The notes beneath the pieces are model-generated. The model worked only from the letters and a program-made list of their open reading frames with translations. It searched no databases and was not told the DNA's origin. A stretch of DNA of 39,401 nt from NCBI GenBank assembly GCA_000697475.1, contig JNEU01000656.1, positions 1 through 39,401 on the forward strand. Direction: 5' to 3'. The position numbers and the translations under genes are program-made. Of the stretch, positions 10,327 to 21,389 are shown piece after piece. Numbering within the stretch: the first letter of the stretch is position 1; every line of letters starts with the position of its first letter. Source of the stretch: Lichtheimia corymbifera B2541. Lineage: Eukaryota; Mucoromycota; Mucoromycetes; Mucorales; Lichtheimiaceae.

Positions 10327-13300
10327 CTATTTACGACCCTTTTTCTTTTTCTCTAATCGCTTTTGTGCACGGAGATCCTTCTTCATACGTCGATCCACCA
10401 TCTTGTAGCGACCCTTGACACCGCTAGGTCGACCCTTGATACCACGGTTCGTACCCTTGGCAACCACCAATTTGACTTCCTTTTTGGGTTTACTCTTGGT
10501 CGCCCGTGACAACATGCGGTTGATGGATTGTGCTTTCTCTTTTTCGGTCATGTCTGGATTGTCAGCAATATCATTGGCTTTCTTTTGTGCTTTTTGTAAT
10601 CGTTTCATTGCCTATAAAGAAAAAAAGTGAGTTTTTTGATCAACAAGCATCATTCGTTTTTCCTTACCTTGTGCTTTTTCCGTGCTTTAGCTTCGGCAAT
10701 CTTTTTGATAGGTCGTGCATCCAATGCTTTAATCTTCTCACGCAGCGCCTTGACAGCCTCCTTGGTGACAGGAAGATGGGGTTTGTTGTGTCTGTTTTCA
10801 TCGTCAAGGAACCAGGTAGGTAAATCATCCTTGTCTCGGAAACCTTCCTTGGAAAATCCTTGGTCGATGAGATCACCCGTAGTCTTTTCTTTGTTGGCAA
10901 GTTGACGAGCAAGTGTGATAGCCTCAGCAGTAATTAAGCCAGTTTCTAAATATCCTCATGTAAGTTTCACAGATCATTCACATTCTTCATGCTGCTTACC
11001 TCTTGCTTTCTTGACAGCCTTGGAATTAGCATCTTCAGTGCCATCCCATTCCTCATCATCTGACGGTGCTGAGAACTCATCATCCTTGACAATTTCAAAA
11101 TCACTCTCATCCTCAGGTTCGCTCTCTTGAGGAGCTTCATCTTCAGCCTTGCGTTTGCGAGATCCAATAGGATTTTGCATTGCTTCATCGACCAGATCAA
11201 CTTCCTTCTCTTCTTCTTCCTCGTCATCGTCCTCTTCTTCATCCAAATCCACTCCTTGAAAGACATCGCTGTCGAAAAACATGGATGCTGCTGTGGTCAA
11301 TCCGCTGGATGTCTTTTTGGACATGGACTTCTTATGGCCGAGATCATTCAACAACGAATTGGACTTTTTCTTGGAAAATGAGGGCACGTCATCATCGTCG
11401 TCGTCAGATGCATCCATACGCTCCAATTCAAGATCAGAATCACTCTCCTCAGCTTGATCGTCGTCTTCAGCTTGATCATCACTGTCAGAGTCTGAATCAT
11501 CTTCAATATTCTTGTTTTTGCCATCAAAGCCGTGCCATTCGTCGTGTTCTTTCCGTGATTGCTTGGCTCTGAATTTGGGATCACGTTCTGCACGGCGTTC
11601 TTTGTATCGTTCATATTCCTCATCGAGCTGCTTTTCCAATTCCTCTTCATAATCACTGTCGGCCATCATCTCATCGTCATCCATTTCTCGTATCCGTCCT
11701 TTGAATACAGATCGATCAAGACCTCCTCCAACATCCAGATCCGCATCCTCTTCTGCCACTTGATCAGCAGCTGACATGTCACCCGATTGAATCTCATTCA
11801 ATGCCTATAGTATATTTAACTCGTTAGCACACCGCCCAATCAGGGAAATGAAAGTCCAGCAGCAAACTTACGCTATCCTTGTGAATCTTTCGAATGTTGA
11901 AAAGTGACTCGCCATCGCCAATGTTTTGTTCAGTGCCGATATCAGAAGGTGTCAACATGTTCATTTGCATTCTGTAGATATTCTTCATCTTCCTCTCGTT
12001 GGCTCGGCGTCTCTCACGTTTGCGTCGTGCTTGTTCCTCGGCACTAAGGTTCTCCAACTCTGCTTGGAGCTTCTCATCTTCATCCATCTCGTCTTCTTCT
12101 TGGACCTCAACCTGCTTGGCTTCTTCCTTTTTGTCAAGCTTGTACTCTTCACGGATCTCAGCACGCCATTTCAGCAAAGTCTTGAATTCACGCTTGCCAA
12201 GGACCTTTAAATCCTCACAATTGATCTTGATATCCTCTGTGGTGGATTCTCGCTTGAGTAGCTCCTTGGATTCATCTGACTCAAAGACCAATTGATTGCT
12301 GGAACCGAGAAAGGCGATGGGATCTTGGGATTTTACGAAATCCATAATGTCTCTCTTTTTGTGCAAGGTGTAATCACCATCATCGTAACCTTCACGTTGA
12401 CGTCGTTTTTTCTATACGTTGCGGAGAGCTTCATGAGTAAAAGGTTGATGCTTGATTGTTCACTCTCTCTTTGTTACCTCTGGCTTGAAAATATCATTCA
12501 TCGTTGCTGCACGGTTATTATCCAATTCCTCAAATACTGTCTTTGAATCCAAAAAGCGAGGATCGACCTTCTTTGGAGCAATGTAATCACGGCACACGAC
12601 AAAGATTTCAGCAGAGACGTTACGAGAAGATGGTGGTTTGGTTGCTTCGACTTTGCGGAAGAGTTGTTGAAACACCCACATGAGCTTGTTGTAATCCTTG
12701 GAACGAAACACCTTTGTGACAAAAGTACCACCCCGAGCAAGGAATTCAGTGGCAAGCTTCAACGACATGAGTACCAGCTCTGACTGTGAATAGGCATCCT
12801 GGGTCCATGCTGCACCAACATTAGGAGCACCATCGTGAAGGACACTATGGACAAAAGTTATATTAGCATTACATATGATGGATGACACTATCAAACAAAC
12901 TTACACATCAGCTTTCCATGTCTTCATCTCTTGACGCAAACGAGTTCTGCACTTGTCGGTTAAAATATCTTCTTGAAAGGCAATGACATTGGGTATAGGC
13001 TTGATAGGTGCCAAATCCACACCTAGTAAAGAGGTCCCTTGTCAGTAAACGCACACTTTTGCAATCTCAACCTGCTTCTTACCAATGATCAAACTGGACG
13101 TCGGCATGTACTTTGTGGCAACTTGAAGCCTATTCGATACCCACATTAGATCGATTGATCTCGGCTTTTCTATTTTATCAATGACACTTACCAACCACCT
13201 GGAGCAGCACACAGATCGATCAGTACACGGGCCTTTTCGAGGAATTCGTATTTCTTGTTGAGCTGAATGAGCTTGAAAGCTGAACGAGCCCGATAGCCTT

Positions 13301-13422
13301 GTTCCTTGGCCAAGTGATAGTACTTGTCCAAACGTCCTAGTTACCGCCATTAGCAACGGATCGTCGTCGAGTGAGCAATGATACTTACCCTTTGACGATT
13401 TCTTATCTCTCTTTTTGCCCAT
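10327..13422 (-). CDS. SPB1: rRNA 2'-O-methyltransferase Spb1
   Basis: Predicted 872-aa nucleolar AdoMet-dependent methyltransferase. In yeast, Spb1 methylates the ribose of a universally conserved guanosine in the A-loop of 25S rRNA during 60S assembly. Exons (minus): 13389-13422, 13192-13336, 13083-13129, 12905-13022, 12478-12844, 11872-12411, 11000-11804, 10668-10945, 10327-10611. The N-terminal 240 residues are an FtsJ/RrmJ-type domain ([29 protein letters not shown] for AdoMet, [16 protein letters not shown]). The middle is a charged coiled-coil region rich in KKEE and RRKRERRRA, then a very acidic linker with runs of D/E. The C-terminal Spb1 domain ends in a lysine/arginine-rich tail, KKKKGRK. 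Architecture and length match Spb1 of other fungi (about 840 aa). The start [12 protein letters not shown] is typical for the family. Confidence 0.95.
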
Positions 13423-13740
13423 GATCGATGGAGGTTTGAAAGGTGTAACAAGACGACAACCAAGTATGGAACCTATTCAATCCAACTAGGAAAGCAGTCA
13501 ATAATGCAGACCAGGTGGCTTACTGGCACCTCCGCTGATTTGCCGTGACACAGTAACTGATCAATTGCCAGCTATACTACGAACATAGCAACAATAATAC
13601 ATTGCAATAAAAACAGCTGTTCATTGAATATATAATGAGAACCAAAGGAAGAAGGGGGAAAATGTAATTACAAGAGAAAAGAGAAAAGGGTGTGTTGATA
13701 ATAGTAATATGAGTTTGTGGTTGTTGTTGGATGCAAGCGT

Positions 13741-13784
<44 letters not shown>

Positions 13785-13824
13785 GGGAGACAATGATGGT
13801 GGTGATAAATAATGATGGTTTCTT
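13423..13824. other. SPB1 promoter and GID-subunit 3' region with (AG)19 microsatellite
   Basis: A 402-nt gap between two minus-strand genes. The side near 13422 should hold the SPB1 promoter; no TATA box is obvious. Positions 13743-13780 are an uninterrupted AG dinucleotide run of about 19 units, which falls in the probable 3' UTR of the neighbouring Vid30-like gene. Confidence 0.6.
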
Positions 13825-16490
13825 CTAGCTTTCGCTGGAGATGATGGTTGTATTTCCAGAATGGGGTGATCCTTGTGCACAGTATTCTTCCACATTGACA
13901 ATAGCAGACTGGCCATCACCTGCACATGCCAATTCTTTGTTGGTCAACAAGACCTGTCGATAAATACTTTCAAGTGGTGACATGCCCCGGTTTCCTACAA
14001 ACGCAAAAAGTAAGCATGATGATGGTGACTCCAATATATAAAGTGGGTTACCTAAGATGGCTGCATTGAGCTGTGTTGCGAGTTCATCTCTTCCAGATTT
14101 TGCCATCAAGTGAGCAACAGGGCTCGAGTTAACGTCAGGATAGGCAAGCAAGGAGAATATTTCCTATAACCAACCACCTTATGAGTGAGTAAAAGAAAGA
14201 ATGCCTACATGATATAACCATTTACCACGAGACGTGTTCGGATCTTGAGTCTATCATCATGTCGATATTCGGCTTGTAATTTCTGTCCATAATCCATGAT
14301 ATGCTTCATTGAAATGGCTGCATCAACACCACCACCTTTTTCGTCCGCCTCGTCCACTTCGGATAAATCAGGTTCATCTTGTTCATAGCCACCCAAGCTA
14401 CCAACGCTTAAAAGACTACTGCAAGTGCTGCTCCTTCGAGTGGATGCTCTACGATGGCGGCGATTACTGAAAAGTGGATGCGCATAGTCATCATGCTCTT
14501 GCTGCTGCAATGAATGCTCGTCGCAAGCGGGTGGTGGGGAAACAGAGAATCCAGCGAAATGTCCATTGGTACTATTGGGTGATGCGGATGCTGCTATAGC
14601 GGCATAGCTCATACGACGACGCCCTGGTACTCGAATGGCAGATGCAGTTGCATGGCTTGTGAAACTTCCACTTGTCGACCGTCGTCTATCACGTGTCCAA
14701 GGTTGTGTAGTTGTATCCTCAGGGACATCGATGGCAGGAAAGGGATGATTGTTGTTGTTGTTGTAGCGTTGTTGAAGAGGATGGTGATTGTCGTCATCGA
14801 TACAGTTGGGTGGTACGTTGAAGCTGGTAATGCTGCTGTTGTTACTAGTGATACTTGCTTGGTCATTCTCCAAATCATCACGATGAAACAAGATCTTTTC
14901 ACGTTCGCTGTATTCATGTATCATTTCAATAAACTTTCGGCATTTGAGCTCAAACATAATGTCTTCATCGTCGTGTTGTAATACGCCCGGATAGTACTGC
15001 TCGGTCAATTGAATGGCTCGATCCACCTTTCCGTGGGTCAATGCAGAACGAATGGCTATGCGGAAAAATAGAATGTAAGCATAAATCATGCTAATAATTC
15101 TCATGGCCCTATTTACCACTGCGTTGCTGGAGGTCTTTTTCATTGGTATATTGGTCTCTTGCACTCAACAGTGGCAATTCCTTGTCGCATACATGCATGG
15201 CGTCTTTCACCATGGCTTTTGCTGTTCCCATATAGCCTTGATGGACCAGATACGAGAGCACGAGATTGTCAGATTTTTCTTCCTTGCGACGACAATAACC
15301 CTGTTTCAGGGTATTTTTAGCGGTGCTGTTGGTGTTGAGGGTGGTCATGGTGGTACCCAAGGTACGTTTGCCAATCTCTTCCCACGCCTTGATCTTTTGG
15401 TCCTATATACACAATATTAGGCTTTCATACATGATAATAGTTGTAGTAGTAGACTTACCTTGATATACTGGTTAATGTCATATAGAAAGGGCTCATTACC
15501 AAAGTTGACAGTGATACTCTCGCCTGGTGTGCGTAGGCCAATGCACGGATAATATTCGGCACTTTGATCGAGATGATTGAAAGCAACACCAAGAAAGGCA
15601 CCATTCTTTGTGTAAAAGGCTGTACCATTGGCAAAGTTGATACCGCACCCCACAATGTCGCCAGTAGTGAAGCCAGGGCCATATTGAGTGCCACGAGTTG
15701 ATCCAGCGTAAACGTTGCCACTATCACCTTGATATCCCCATGATTCACCCTGATAACCTATAGAAAAGGTGGGTCAGAAGAATACAATGCTATATGTAAT
15801 AAAAGCACTTTTTTTACCAGGTACTCGATCGACATGGGATTCAGCTGTGGAGAAGCCAATGGTGATATAGCCATCAGTTCCTTTGGATAGAACATGCATT
15901 TCATAGTAATAGACACCACATTGGGGACGCATGGGAAAGTTGGCACAAATAGCAGCGGCATGTTGTTCATTCTTGCCAGGACCTGTGGTGTGTATTTGCA
16001 GCGGAAAAAGTCAACCCACCTTGAATGAATGAGTCGGGGAAAAAAAGAACATACCATTGTAACTCAAATCCAATCCGTTTCTGCCCACTTCAAGATATCG
16101 CGGTTTGGCTTGTCGGTTCCAAAAGGTCGGTAAACGCAAGTCAATATCTTGGACGCAATGTGATAATGAAGGAGGACGACACTCGGGTGACAAGTCGTGT
16201 GGACGTGCATGCTGGTGTTGGTCACTTGAACGGCGACATTGTCGAAGGTTGTATTGCTCGAGAACCAAGTCTGCATATAGAGTCTGTTTGAGATAGGAGG
16301 GATATTTCGGTGGGACGAGTGGTGTTTGTAGAGCTGGTGGGAGTTGATGACAATGTTGGGTCCGTTTTGGGTGGTGTTGTGGAAAGCTCAATGGAATGGG
16401 TTGAAGCGGAGGAAAAGCAATCGAGTAAGAAGCAGTAGTGTCAATGTCATGAATAGAAGGTGGACCCAATGGAGACACAGGCGAAGACAT
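13825..16490 (-). CDS. RanBPM/Vid30-type subunit of the GID/CTLH ubiquitin ligase
   Basis: Predicted 765-aa protein with the order SPRY, LisH, CTLH, CRA, which defines the RANBP9/10 and yeast Vid30 (Gid1) family. These proteins are scaffold and substrate-receptor-binding subunits of the GID/CTLH E3 ligase, which in yeast destroys gluconeogenic enzymes when glucose returns. Exons (minus): 16055-16490, 15818-15982, 15459-15757, 15117-15402, 14226-15055, 14052-14163, 13825-13994. Evidence: SPRY at residues 150-300 (GVYYYEMHVLSKG, IGFSTAE, YTKNGAFLGVAF, YPCIGLRT), LisH near 330-360 (VLSYLVHQGYMGTA), CTLH from about 370 (IRSALTHGKVDRAIQL, MFELKCRKFIEMI) and a CRA end (SPLESIYRQVLLTNKEL). A Ser/Asn/Gln/His-rich insertion of about 190 residues separates CTLH and CRA. 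The N-terminal 120 residues are Pro/His-rich and probably disordered. Confidence 0.9.
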
Positions 16491-17198
16491 GCCTTGGGTT
16501 ATGTGTATATTGAAAAGATAAAAGAGAGAGAAAAGAGAGAGAGAGAGAGTCTTGTTGTGTATGTGTTATGTGTATATGCGTGCGTGTGTATGTATGTGTG
16601 TGTGTGTGTGTATGGGTGTGGGTGTGAGAACAAAAAGCTAAAAAGACAAAGGCGCGTTTAAACACAAAACACACACCAGGTGAGAAAAGAAGAAAGTAAC
16701 AATGTGCATAAAGGGAGCTTCTTTCTTTTTTCTTTCTATGCAACTTTGGTACCCTTGTTTTTTTTTTCTTTGCTGTTCTTATATTCCAACCTCCTCCTCA
16801 ACCTCTTTCACTCTCCCCCCATGCATCATCTTACTCTTGGTGATGGTGTAACCCTCACGCGACAATGCATGGGCAAACGTGTGTAGTTGTGTGATTCGTC
16901 AAATCAAAAAGTCCCATGCAACTCAAACGTGGATTCATTTCAATCGTATGATGATGATGGTGGTGATGGTGCTAGTGGTGCTAATGGTGACCGGATATCT
17001 CCCCGGCTGCACATGGTCCGATAAACATAATCAATCTTTCTGGTGCAACAACTCTATTGTCGGCATAAAGAATGCCATCCCAGTTGTGAACATGATTGTG
17101 TGTGCCTTGTTTCCCGATTAGTCCAACATCATCCCACTTTTGTCATTTCCATGGTTGCAATATCGATTTTATTGAGAAGATCCAACACGAGAGAGCTT
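16491..17198. other. Promoter region of the Vid30-like gene, simple repeats
   Basis: No gene seen. Positions 16522-16550 are GA-rich, 16555-16627 are GT/GTAT-rich, and 16714-16770 contain several T and CT runs. These simple tracts lie directly upstream of the start at 16490 and may form the nucleosome-poor promoter. The end near 17199 holds the RPL24 3' region. Confidence 0.4.
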
Positions 17199-17876
17199 TT
17201 ATGCCTTCTTGGCAGCAGCAGGCTAGAATAGATAGTTTTATAAGTGATCCATACCCTATAATTTCATATTCATCATTATTACCTTGGAGGACTTCTTAGC
17301 ATCCTTGGCAGCTTGACGGGCAGCAGCACGAGCTTCAGGCTTCTCAGTACGCTTGGCACGGATTTCTTCCCAGGAGGCACCAACAACAGCACGCTCGTGC
17401 TTGACAGTGCGGCGAGTACGCTTAGCACGGACCTCAACAGAGATACCCTTCTTGTTGACACGACGATAAATTTGGGTCCAGCGGATCTTGCGAGGGCTCA
17501 AGCGCTGCAAAAAGTACGACTCGGTCTTACCGTTGATGAAACGGAAGGTCTAAATAGAAATAGAATGAGCCATGTCGTCAGGTGTATGGTGGTCGAGGCG
17601 TCTTTTAGATAGATATATAAAACTTACTCTATAAGAAATAAACAATGAGTATATTCATTTTATAGCCATGCCCGATTGTTATATTTACCTGCTATCGCTG
17701 CGAACAAAGACCTTACCCTTGGCAGGGTAAATCTTGTAGCCGGAGAAGGAGCAAATCTCGAGCCTAAATGCATGCATCCATCAATATATCGTATTCATCC
17801 ATCGTATTTCATCCATCCATCTATCATCCATCGTCTCTTTTTGTTGCTGCTTATCATCCTACGATACCTACTTCAT
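17199..17876 (-). CDS. RPL24: 60S ribosomal protein eL24
   Basis: Predicted 123-aa eL24, a surface protein of the large subunit that forms an inter-subunit bridge. Coding exons (minus): 17872-17876 (ATGAA), 17689-17763, a one-nucleotide exon at 17628, 17283-17549 and 17199-17222. The protein begins MKLEICSFSGYKIYPAKGK and contains ESYFLQRLSPRKIRWT, YRRVNKKG and RTRRTVKHERAVVGAS, all eL24 hallmarks; it ends PAAAKKA and is shorter at the C-terminus than yeast eL24 (155 aa). Exon 2 ends with two bases (AG) of a codon, while exon 4 begins on a codon boundary (ACC TTC CGT) with an in-frame TAG directly upstream. The frame therefore closes only if one extra base is spliced in. TTATAG-A-GTAAG at 17623-17634 (minus) supplies exactly that base and gives AGA, Arg, where eL24 proteins are basic. 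Confidence 0.88.
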
Positions 17877-18039
17877 CTTTCAAATGAACAAAAGTGAGAG
17901 GGCGGGCATGGGCTCAGTTGCACCGCGACAAGTCAGGCCGCTGCTGCCCCTCGCGCCCGCTCAAAGTCAGCCACCAGTGATCAAATCCTTATCCTGCAAT
18001 GCTCAAAATTCATGCTTTATTCTTCCATCAACATTGTCA
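17877..18039. promoter_or_regulatory. RPL24 promoter and RBM18-like 3' region
   Basis: This gap upstream of the RPL24 start is clearly more GC-rich than its surroundings (about 17893-17975). That suits a strong housekeeping promoter. No TATA box is seen. No specific factor site can be named from sequence alone. Confidence 0.35.
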
Positions 18040-18887
18040 TTAATAAGGCCTATATCTCTTTGACATGGAATGTGACCTTTGGGTATCCAAACGATGTCGA
18101 CTATCTTGTGCTGTTGACGTCTTCGACACATTTTGTATTGCTGTTGTTGAAGCCTCATGCGTCTCTTGATTTGTGGATTTCTTTTGTAGCGTGGCAAGCT
18201 TCCGTTCAATAGCATTAATCTTTGCATCCGTGCTATATTGCCATTCATTACTCAACCAACCTAAATACAATCATCTCAATCCTTACCTTGCATTGGCCAT
18301 CTTTTGTGCTCTTAAATTGGTCACAGCATTGGGTCGATTTGATCTAGAGGATGACTGGCCTTTGGATTCTCCTTCTTGCTCATGCTAAGGCAGCAGGCAC
18401 TCGTTAGACAAAATAATGTCATGTGCAACGATACAAGAAACTTACTGCGAATGCAAACGAAACAACGAGGGGTCTTCCCTTGATCACTTTACGGTGTAAT
18501 GCTTCGATGGCGTTGATAGCCTGCTACAATGACATAAAGTATAATTCAACATCATGTATGGTGAGGGCGGGGCCATTGGATGCATTGTTTTACCTGTCTT
18601 GTATCATATTCGAGAAAACAGTATCCCCGTGGTAGGCCTTTCTTGGGACCTGTCCAATGGAAGAGGTAGTCTAAGAACGTAATCTTGCCGTATGGTTCAA
18701 ATAGCTTGACGATTGCATATCTTTAGTCTAGTCAGTCGTCGTCGTCATGATCAAGAGCGTGCAATGCAGACAATACACGTACTCGTCTACAGCTGGATCG
18801 AGGTTTCCAATATATAGTTTCTATAGCATTGGTTATAAATTGTCAAGCAATAAAGGTCTAGAGAATTACCTTCGCATTGGTTGCCAT
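18040..18887 (-). CDS. RBM18-like RRM RNA-binding protein
   Basis: Predicted 183-aa protein with one RNA-recognition motif. Exons (minus): 18870-18887, 18783-18820, 18594-18720, 18446-18523, 18287-18384, 18040-18232. RNP2 is KLYIGNLDP and RNP1 is RGYCFLEY, preceded by FHWTGPKKGLP; this resembles RBM18 (RLWIGNLDP, PRGYCFVNF). A C-terminal KINAIERKLATLQKK segment matches the RBM18 tail KIKAIEAKL. The last acceptor is TATAG at 18233: the nearer TTTAG at 18261 would leave a 26-nt intron and a stop. At the fourth exon a GTAGCAG tandem acceptor permits 18523 or 18520, differing by one Gln. The cellular role of RBM18 is poorly known, so function beyond RNA binding is not assigned. Confidence 0.85.
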
Positions 18888-19600
18888 GGAAGTATCTTGA
18901 ACAACCCAACTCCTGCCTGTTGTTAGGATCTGCGCTGGTGGTGTGAAATTAACAGCCAATGAAAATGCGGGTGCAATTCATGCAGGACGCACATTGTCGA
19001 ATTAATTCCTCTCACAACCTGCATTTGTCTGTTATTTAATGATCATTGTAGCCATGGTTGCATAGCAACGATTAATACTTGCTGGATCAACCAGCTGTCA
19101 ATTATTGTGTTGTCTAAAAAAGAAATCTGCTTGTTGATTCAAAAAGTGTATAATGCAAACACAGCCGGATTGATAGTTACTGTACCGGTGATGCTAATCG
19201 CTATATTGCTATGTCATGACCATTGGATAGAATATATAAGCTCTTACTCAGCAACGTCGGGTGCTTTTCATTTTGGTCAAAGTGATCATGGGTTTCGAAC
19301 AAGAAGAATCGATGGCACGTATACCGATTTTGGCTATGATGATGATGTGGCTCATGTTAGGATATGCTACACATTGATTGTTCTCAATTTGCATAAAAAG
19401 GTCACGTATTTATGTTTATGTAAGCTCATAGTAGTTTAGTTGTAAATCGCATCTGATTTCTGATTGTTGCCAGGTTCTTTATTATTGGATCATAACAGCG
19501 CAATTGATTTGACGGCGTTGTCATTGGACGCTATTTTGACGGACAACAAAAGAAGCTGCCGACCGACACACTTCCTATCCTCTGCTCCCTCTTTTCTACA
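18888..19600. promoter_or_regulatory. Divergent promoter region of the RBM18-like and BTG/Tob genes
   Basis: A 713-nt gap between oppositely transcribed genes, expected to hold both promoters. A TATATAAG element at 19231-19238 is about 365 nt before the BTG/Tob start. An open frame at 19107-19439 (+) begins at a non-ATG codon and has no recognisable domain, so I do not call it. Positions 19575-19597 are pyrimidine-rich, directly before the ATG. Confidence 0.4.
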
Positions 19601-20231
19601 ATGCACATTGAGATCTCACAAGCTATTGACTTTCTTGGGCGACTTTTACAAGCGCGACTGGAGGAGGAGAAACTCTCCCTTCTCAAGCACGAATTGGCAG
19701 GGATCCTCAAAGTACGGTTTGCCAATCATTGGGATCCACAGCAACCTTCTCGAGGCAATGGCTTTCGGTCTATTTCGAATCTCAATGGACAACTTGATCC
19801 TGTTCTTGCCTATGGTAAAAGAATGAAAACAGGCAAAAGAGAGTATGGATGGCTGATAGAGTTATGTATGAATAGCTGCCAAAAAAGCAGGTGTATCAGC
19901 TCAAGTGATCCATATGGGACTTCCTCGAGATTTCGTACTATGGATTGATCCATTTTCAGTCGCTTATCGAGTAAGCGATCATGGCAATATTATGACACTT
20001 TATGAAGATCGATCGAGAGGACGCATCACTCTCAAGGTGGATCCAAATACTTTGCCAAAGAGTCCGGCATTGAGCCCACATTTACGAGCAACGTCGTCAT
20101 CGGCTGTACGCATCTCACCACCATCAAGCCCTCACAACATGCAACGCATAGCAACTCCATCATCATTATCATCTTCACCACTTGCACGACATGCTAGAAA
20201 ACAAGAAGATCAAGCAGTGATGGCAAATTAA
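19601..20231 (+). CDS. BTG/Tob (APRO) family protein
   Basis: Predicted 189-aa protein with an N-terminal BTG domain. Exons: 19601-19814 and 19876-20231. Members of this family bind the Caf1/Pop2 deadenylase of the CCR4-NOT complex, and in animals they slow cell proliferation through mRNA decay. The start MHIEISQAIDFLGRLL is the typical first helix. ANHWDPQQPSRGNGFRSI corresponds to BTG box A (HW-P--P--G-gfR), and LPRDFVLWIDPFSVAYRV to box B (LP--l-LWVDP-eVsYR). The C-terminal 70 residues are Ser/Pro-rich (SPPSSPHN, SSLSSSPLAR) and probably disordered, with many SP sites that could be phosphorylated. Fungal members usually have one BTG domain and a divergent tail, as here. Confidence 0.88.
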
Positions 20232-21171
20232 TCTCCACCCACCTCCCCAACTTTTCGCATCCAATGTCATCATCACTCTTTTCTCACCTTTTTACCACAG
20301 ACAATATTTTGTCCTTGTTTATTTGCAATCCACATAATCACCTTGTATCATAATCATTGCTAGATTCTATTACAAATAACAACTTGTTACATATTTCTAC
20401 CGGATGGCTGATAGCGTTCTAGTATATGTGGATGGGTGGTGATGGTTGTGGTATCCTCGAGGCGGTCACGTGGTCTAGATGTAGGTGCGTGTGATCTCCA
20501 GCTATAGTGTTGAAGCAACAAAAGGTTCATGATTAGGCGTTTCCCACGCTTTGACAGTGGAACAAAACGACATTTTTGACGTGAGCACGTCATCCACATT
20601 CTAGGCACACACACACCGTTCCTTGTGTCATTCTTCTCTTCGTCGTCGTCGACCCTTTTTGTGGATAGGAGTATAAGCGGGGAAGCAATCGATCCTGTGG
20701 CTATATCATGAATGTCATGCATCATCACATGCACAAGTTCCGATATCAAAATTGAAGACGAGTGCACTTGTTATAATAATGTAAGTTTACAGCACATAAA
20801 CTAACATTGCTTGCATTCTGTTGATTGATAATCTGCTTGCAAGATGCATTCATCATGATGTATTTTTTATCATAGATGAACATCCCAAAATGGGTTCATG
20901 GAAGGAGCGGGACATCTGAGGAAGCCTTGTCGTTTGCCAAACCTTATTCCAAAAATCCCTAGATGCACCCGTCTGGAAATGCCGGGTACGAAAACAATAG
21001 CGGCAATTTTTCTTATTGGCAGGTGCTGAGTAAGAGCTCCCCTTTCCTCTACTCATTCATTCTGGAGTATTTGTGACTCATCTTACCCCGCGGAACGCTT
21101 TGAGTCTCCATACACCGATCGAGCCGAGGAACCCGCCATTTCCCAGATTAGAACAGACTTGCAGATGTGGC
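20232..21171. other. Intergenic; weak minus-strand ORF
   Basis: This holds the BTG/Tob 3' region. A minus-strand ATG frame of 67 codons at 20853-21056 contains an N-C-x2-C pair but no recognisable domain, and no splice-supported extension was found. Another minus frame at 20387-20767 begins at a non-ATG codon. Neither is called as a gene. The end nearest 21172 is upstream sequence of the 49-aa gene. Confidence 0.4.
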
Positions 21172-21180
21172 ATATATAAA
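21172..21180 (+). promoter_or_regulatory. TATA box of the 49-aa gene
   Basis: ATATATAAA sits about 60 nt upstream of the ATG at 21240, a normal distance for a core promoter with a short leader. The leader (CTCAACAACA...CTTTCTACT) is free of upstream ATGs between the box and the start, apart from one GGATGC about 45 nt before the start. Confidence 0.6.
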
Positions 21181-21239
21181 GGCCAACATTTGGATGCTTT
21201 TACTCCATCACTCAACAACACACTTTATCTCTTTCTACT

Positions 21240-21389
21240 ATGTATCCTCGTTTCGCTCGTCTCGCTATTGGTGCCTCTGCTTCTCAAGTTGGCAAGAAAT
21301 TGGCCTTGGTCTCTGCCGCTGGTGCTTTTGCTTACAGCTATGCAACCGAATGCAAGAATGATGTATTGTACTTTACTCCAAGAAAGTAA
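21240..21389 (+). CDS. Small 49-aa protein, possibly mitochondrial
   Basis: An intronless 49-codon frame behind a good TATA box. It begins MYPRFARLAIGASASQVG, an amphipathic stretch with Arg and no acidic residue that looks like a mitochondrial presequence or membrane-insertion signal. A short hydrophobic segment follows (LALVSAAGAFAYSYA), and it ends with the polar tail ECKNDVLYFTPRK. Codons are those of a highly expressed gene (GCT, GTC, AAG, GGT). Size, charge pattern and single hydrophobic segment resemble the small subunits of respiratory-chain or ATP synthase complexes, but I cannot match it to a named one. That it is a gene rests on the TATA box, the codon use and the coherent protein; its function is unknown. 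Confidence 0.65.
   Translation: MYPRFARLAIGASASQVGKKLALVSAAGAFAYSYATECKNDVLYFTPRK

Noticed and set aside
13743..13780. (AG)n tract as a functional element
   Set aside because: A plain dinucleotide microsatellite in a probable 3' UTR; nothing beyond length variation can be supported.
18233..18286. Use of the TTTAG acceptor at 18261 in the RBM18-like gene
   Set aside because: It would make a 26-nt intron and put a TAA in frame. The TATAG acceptor at 18233 gives a 54-nt intron and the expected protein tail.
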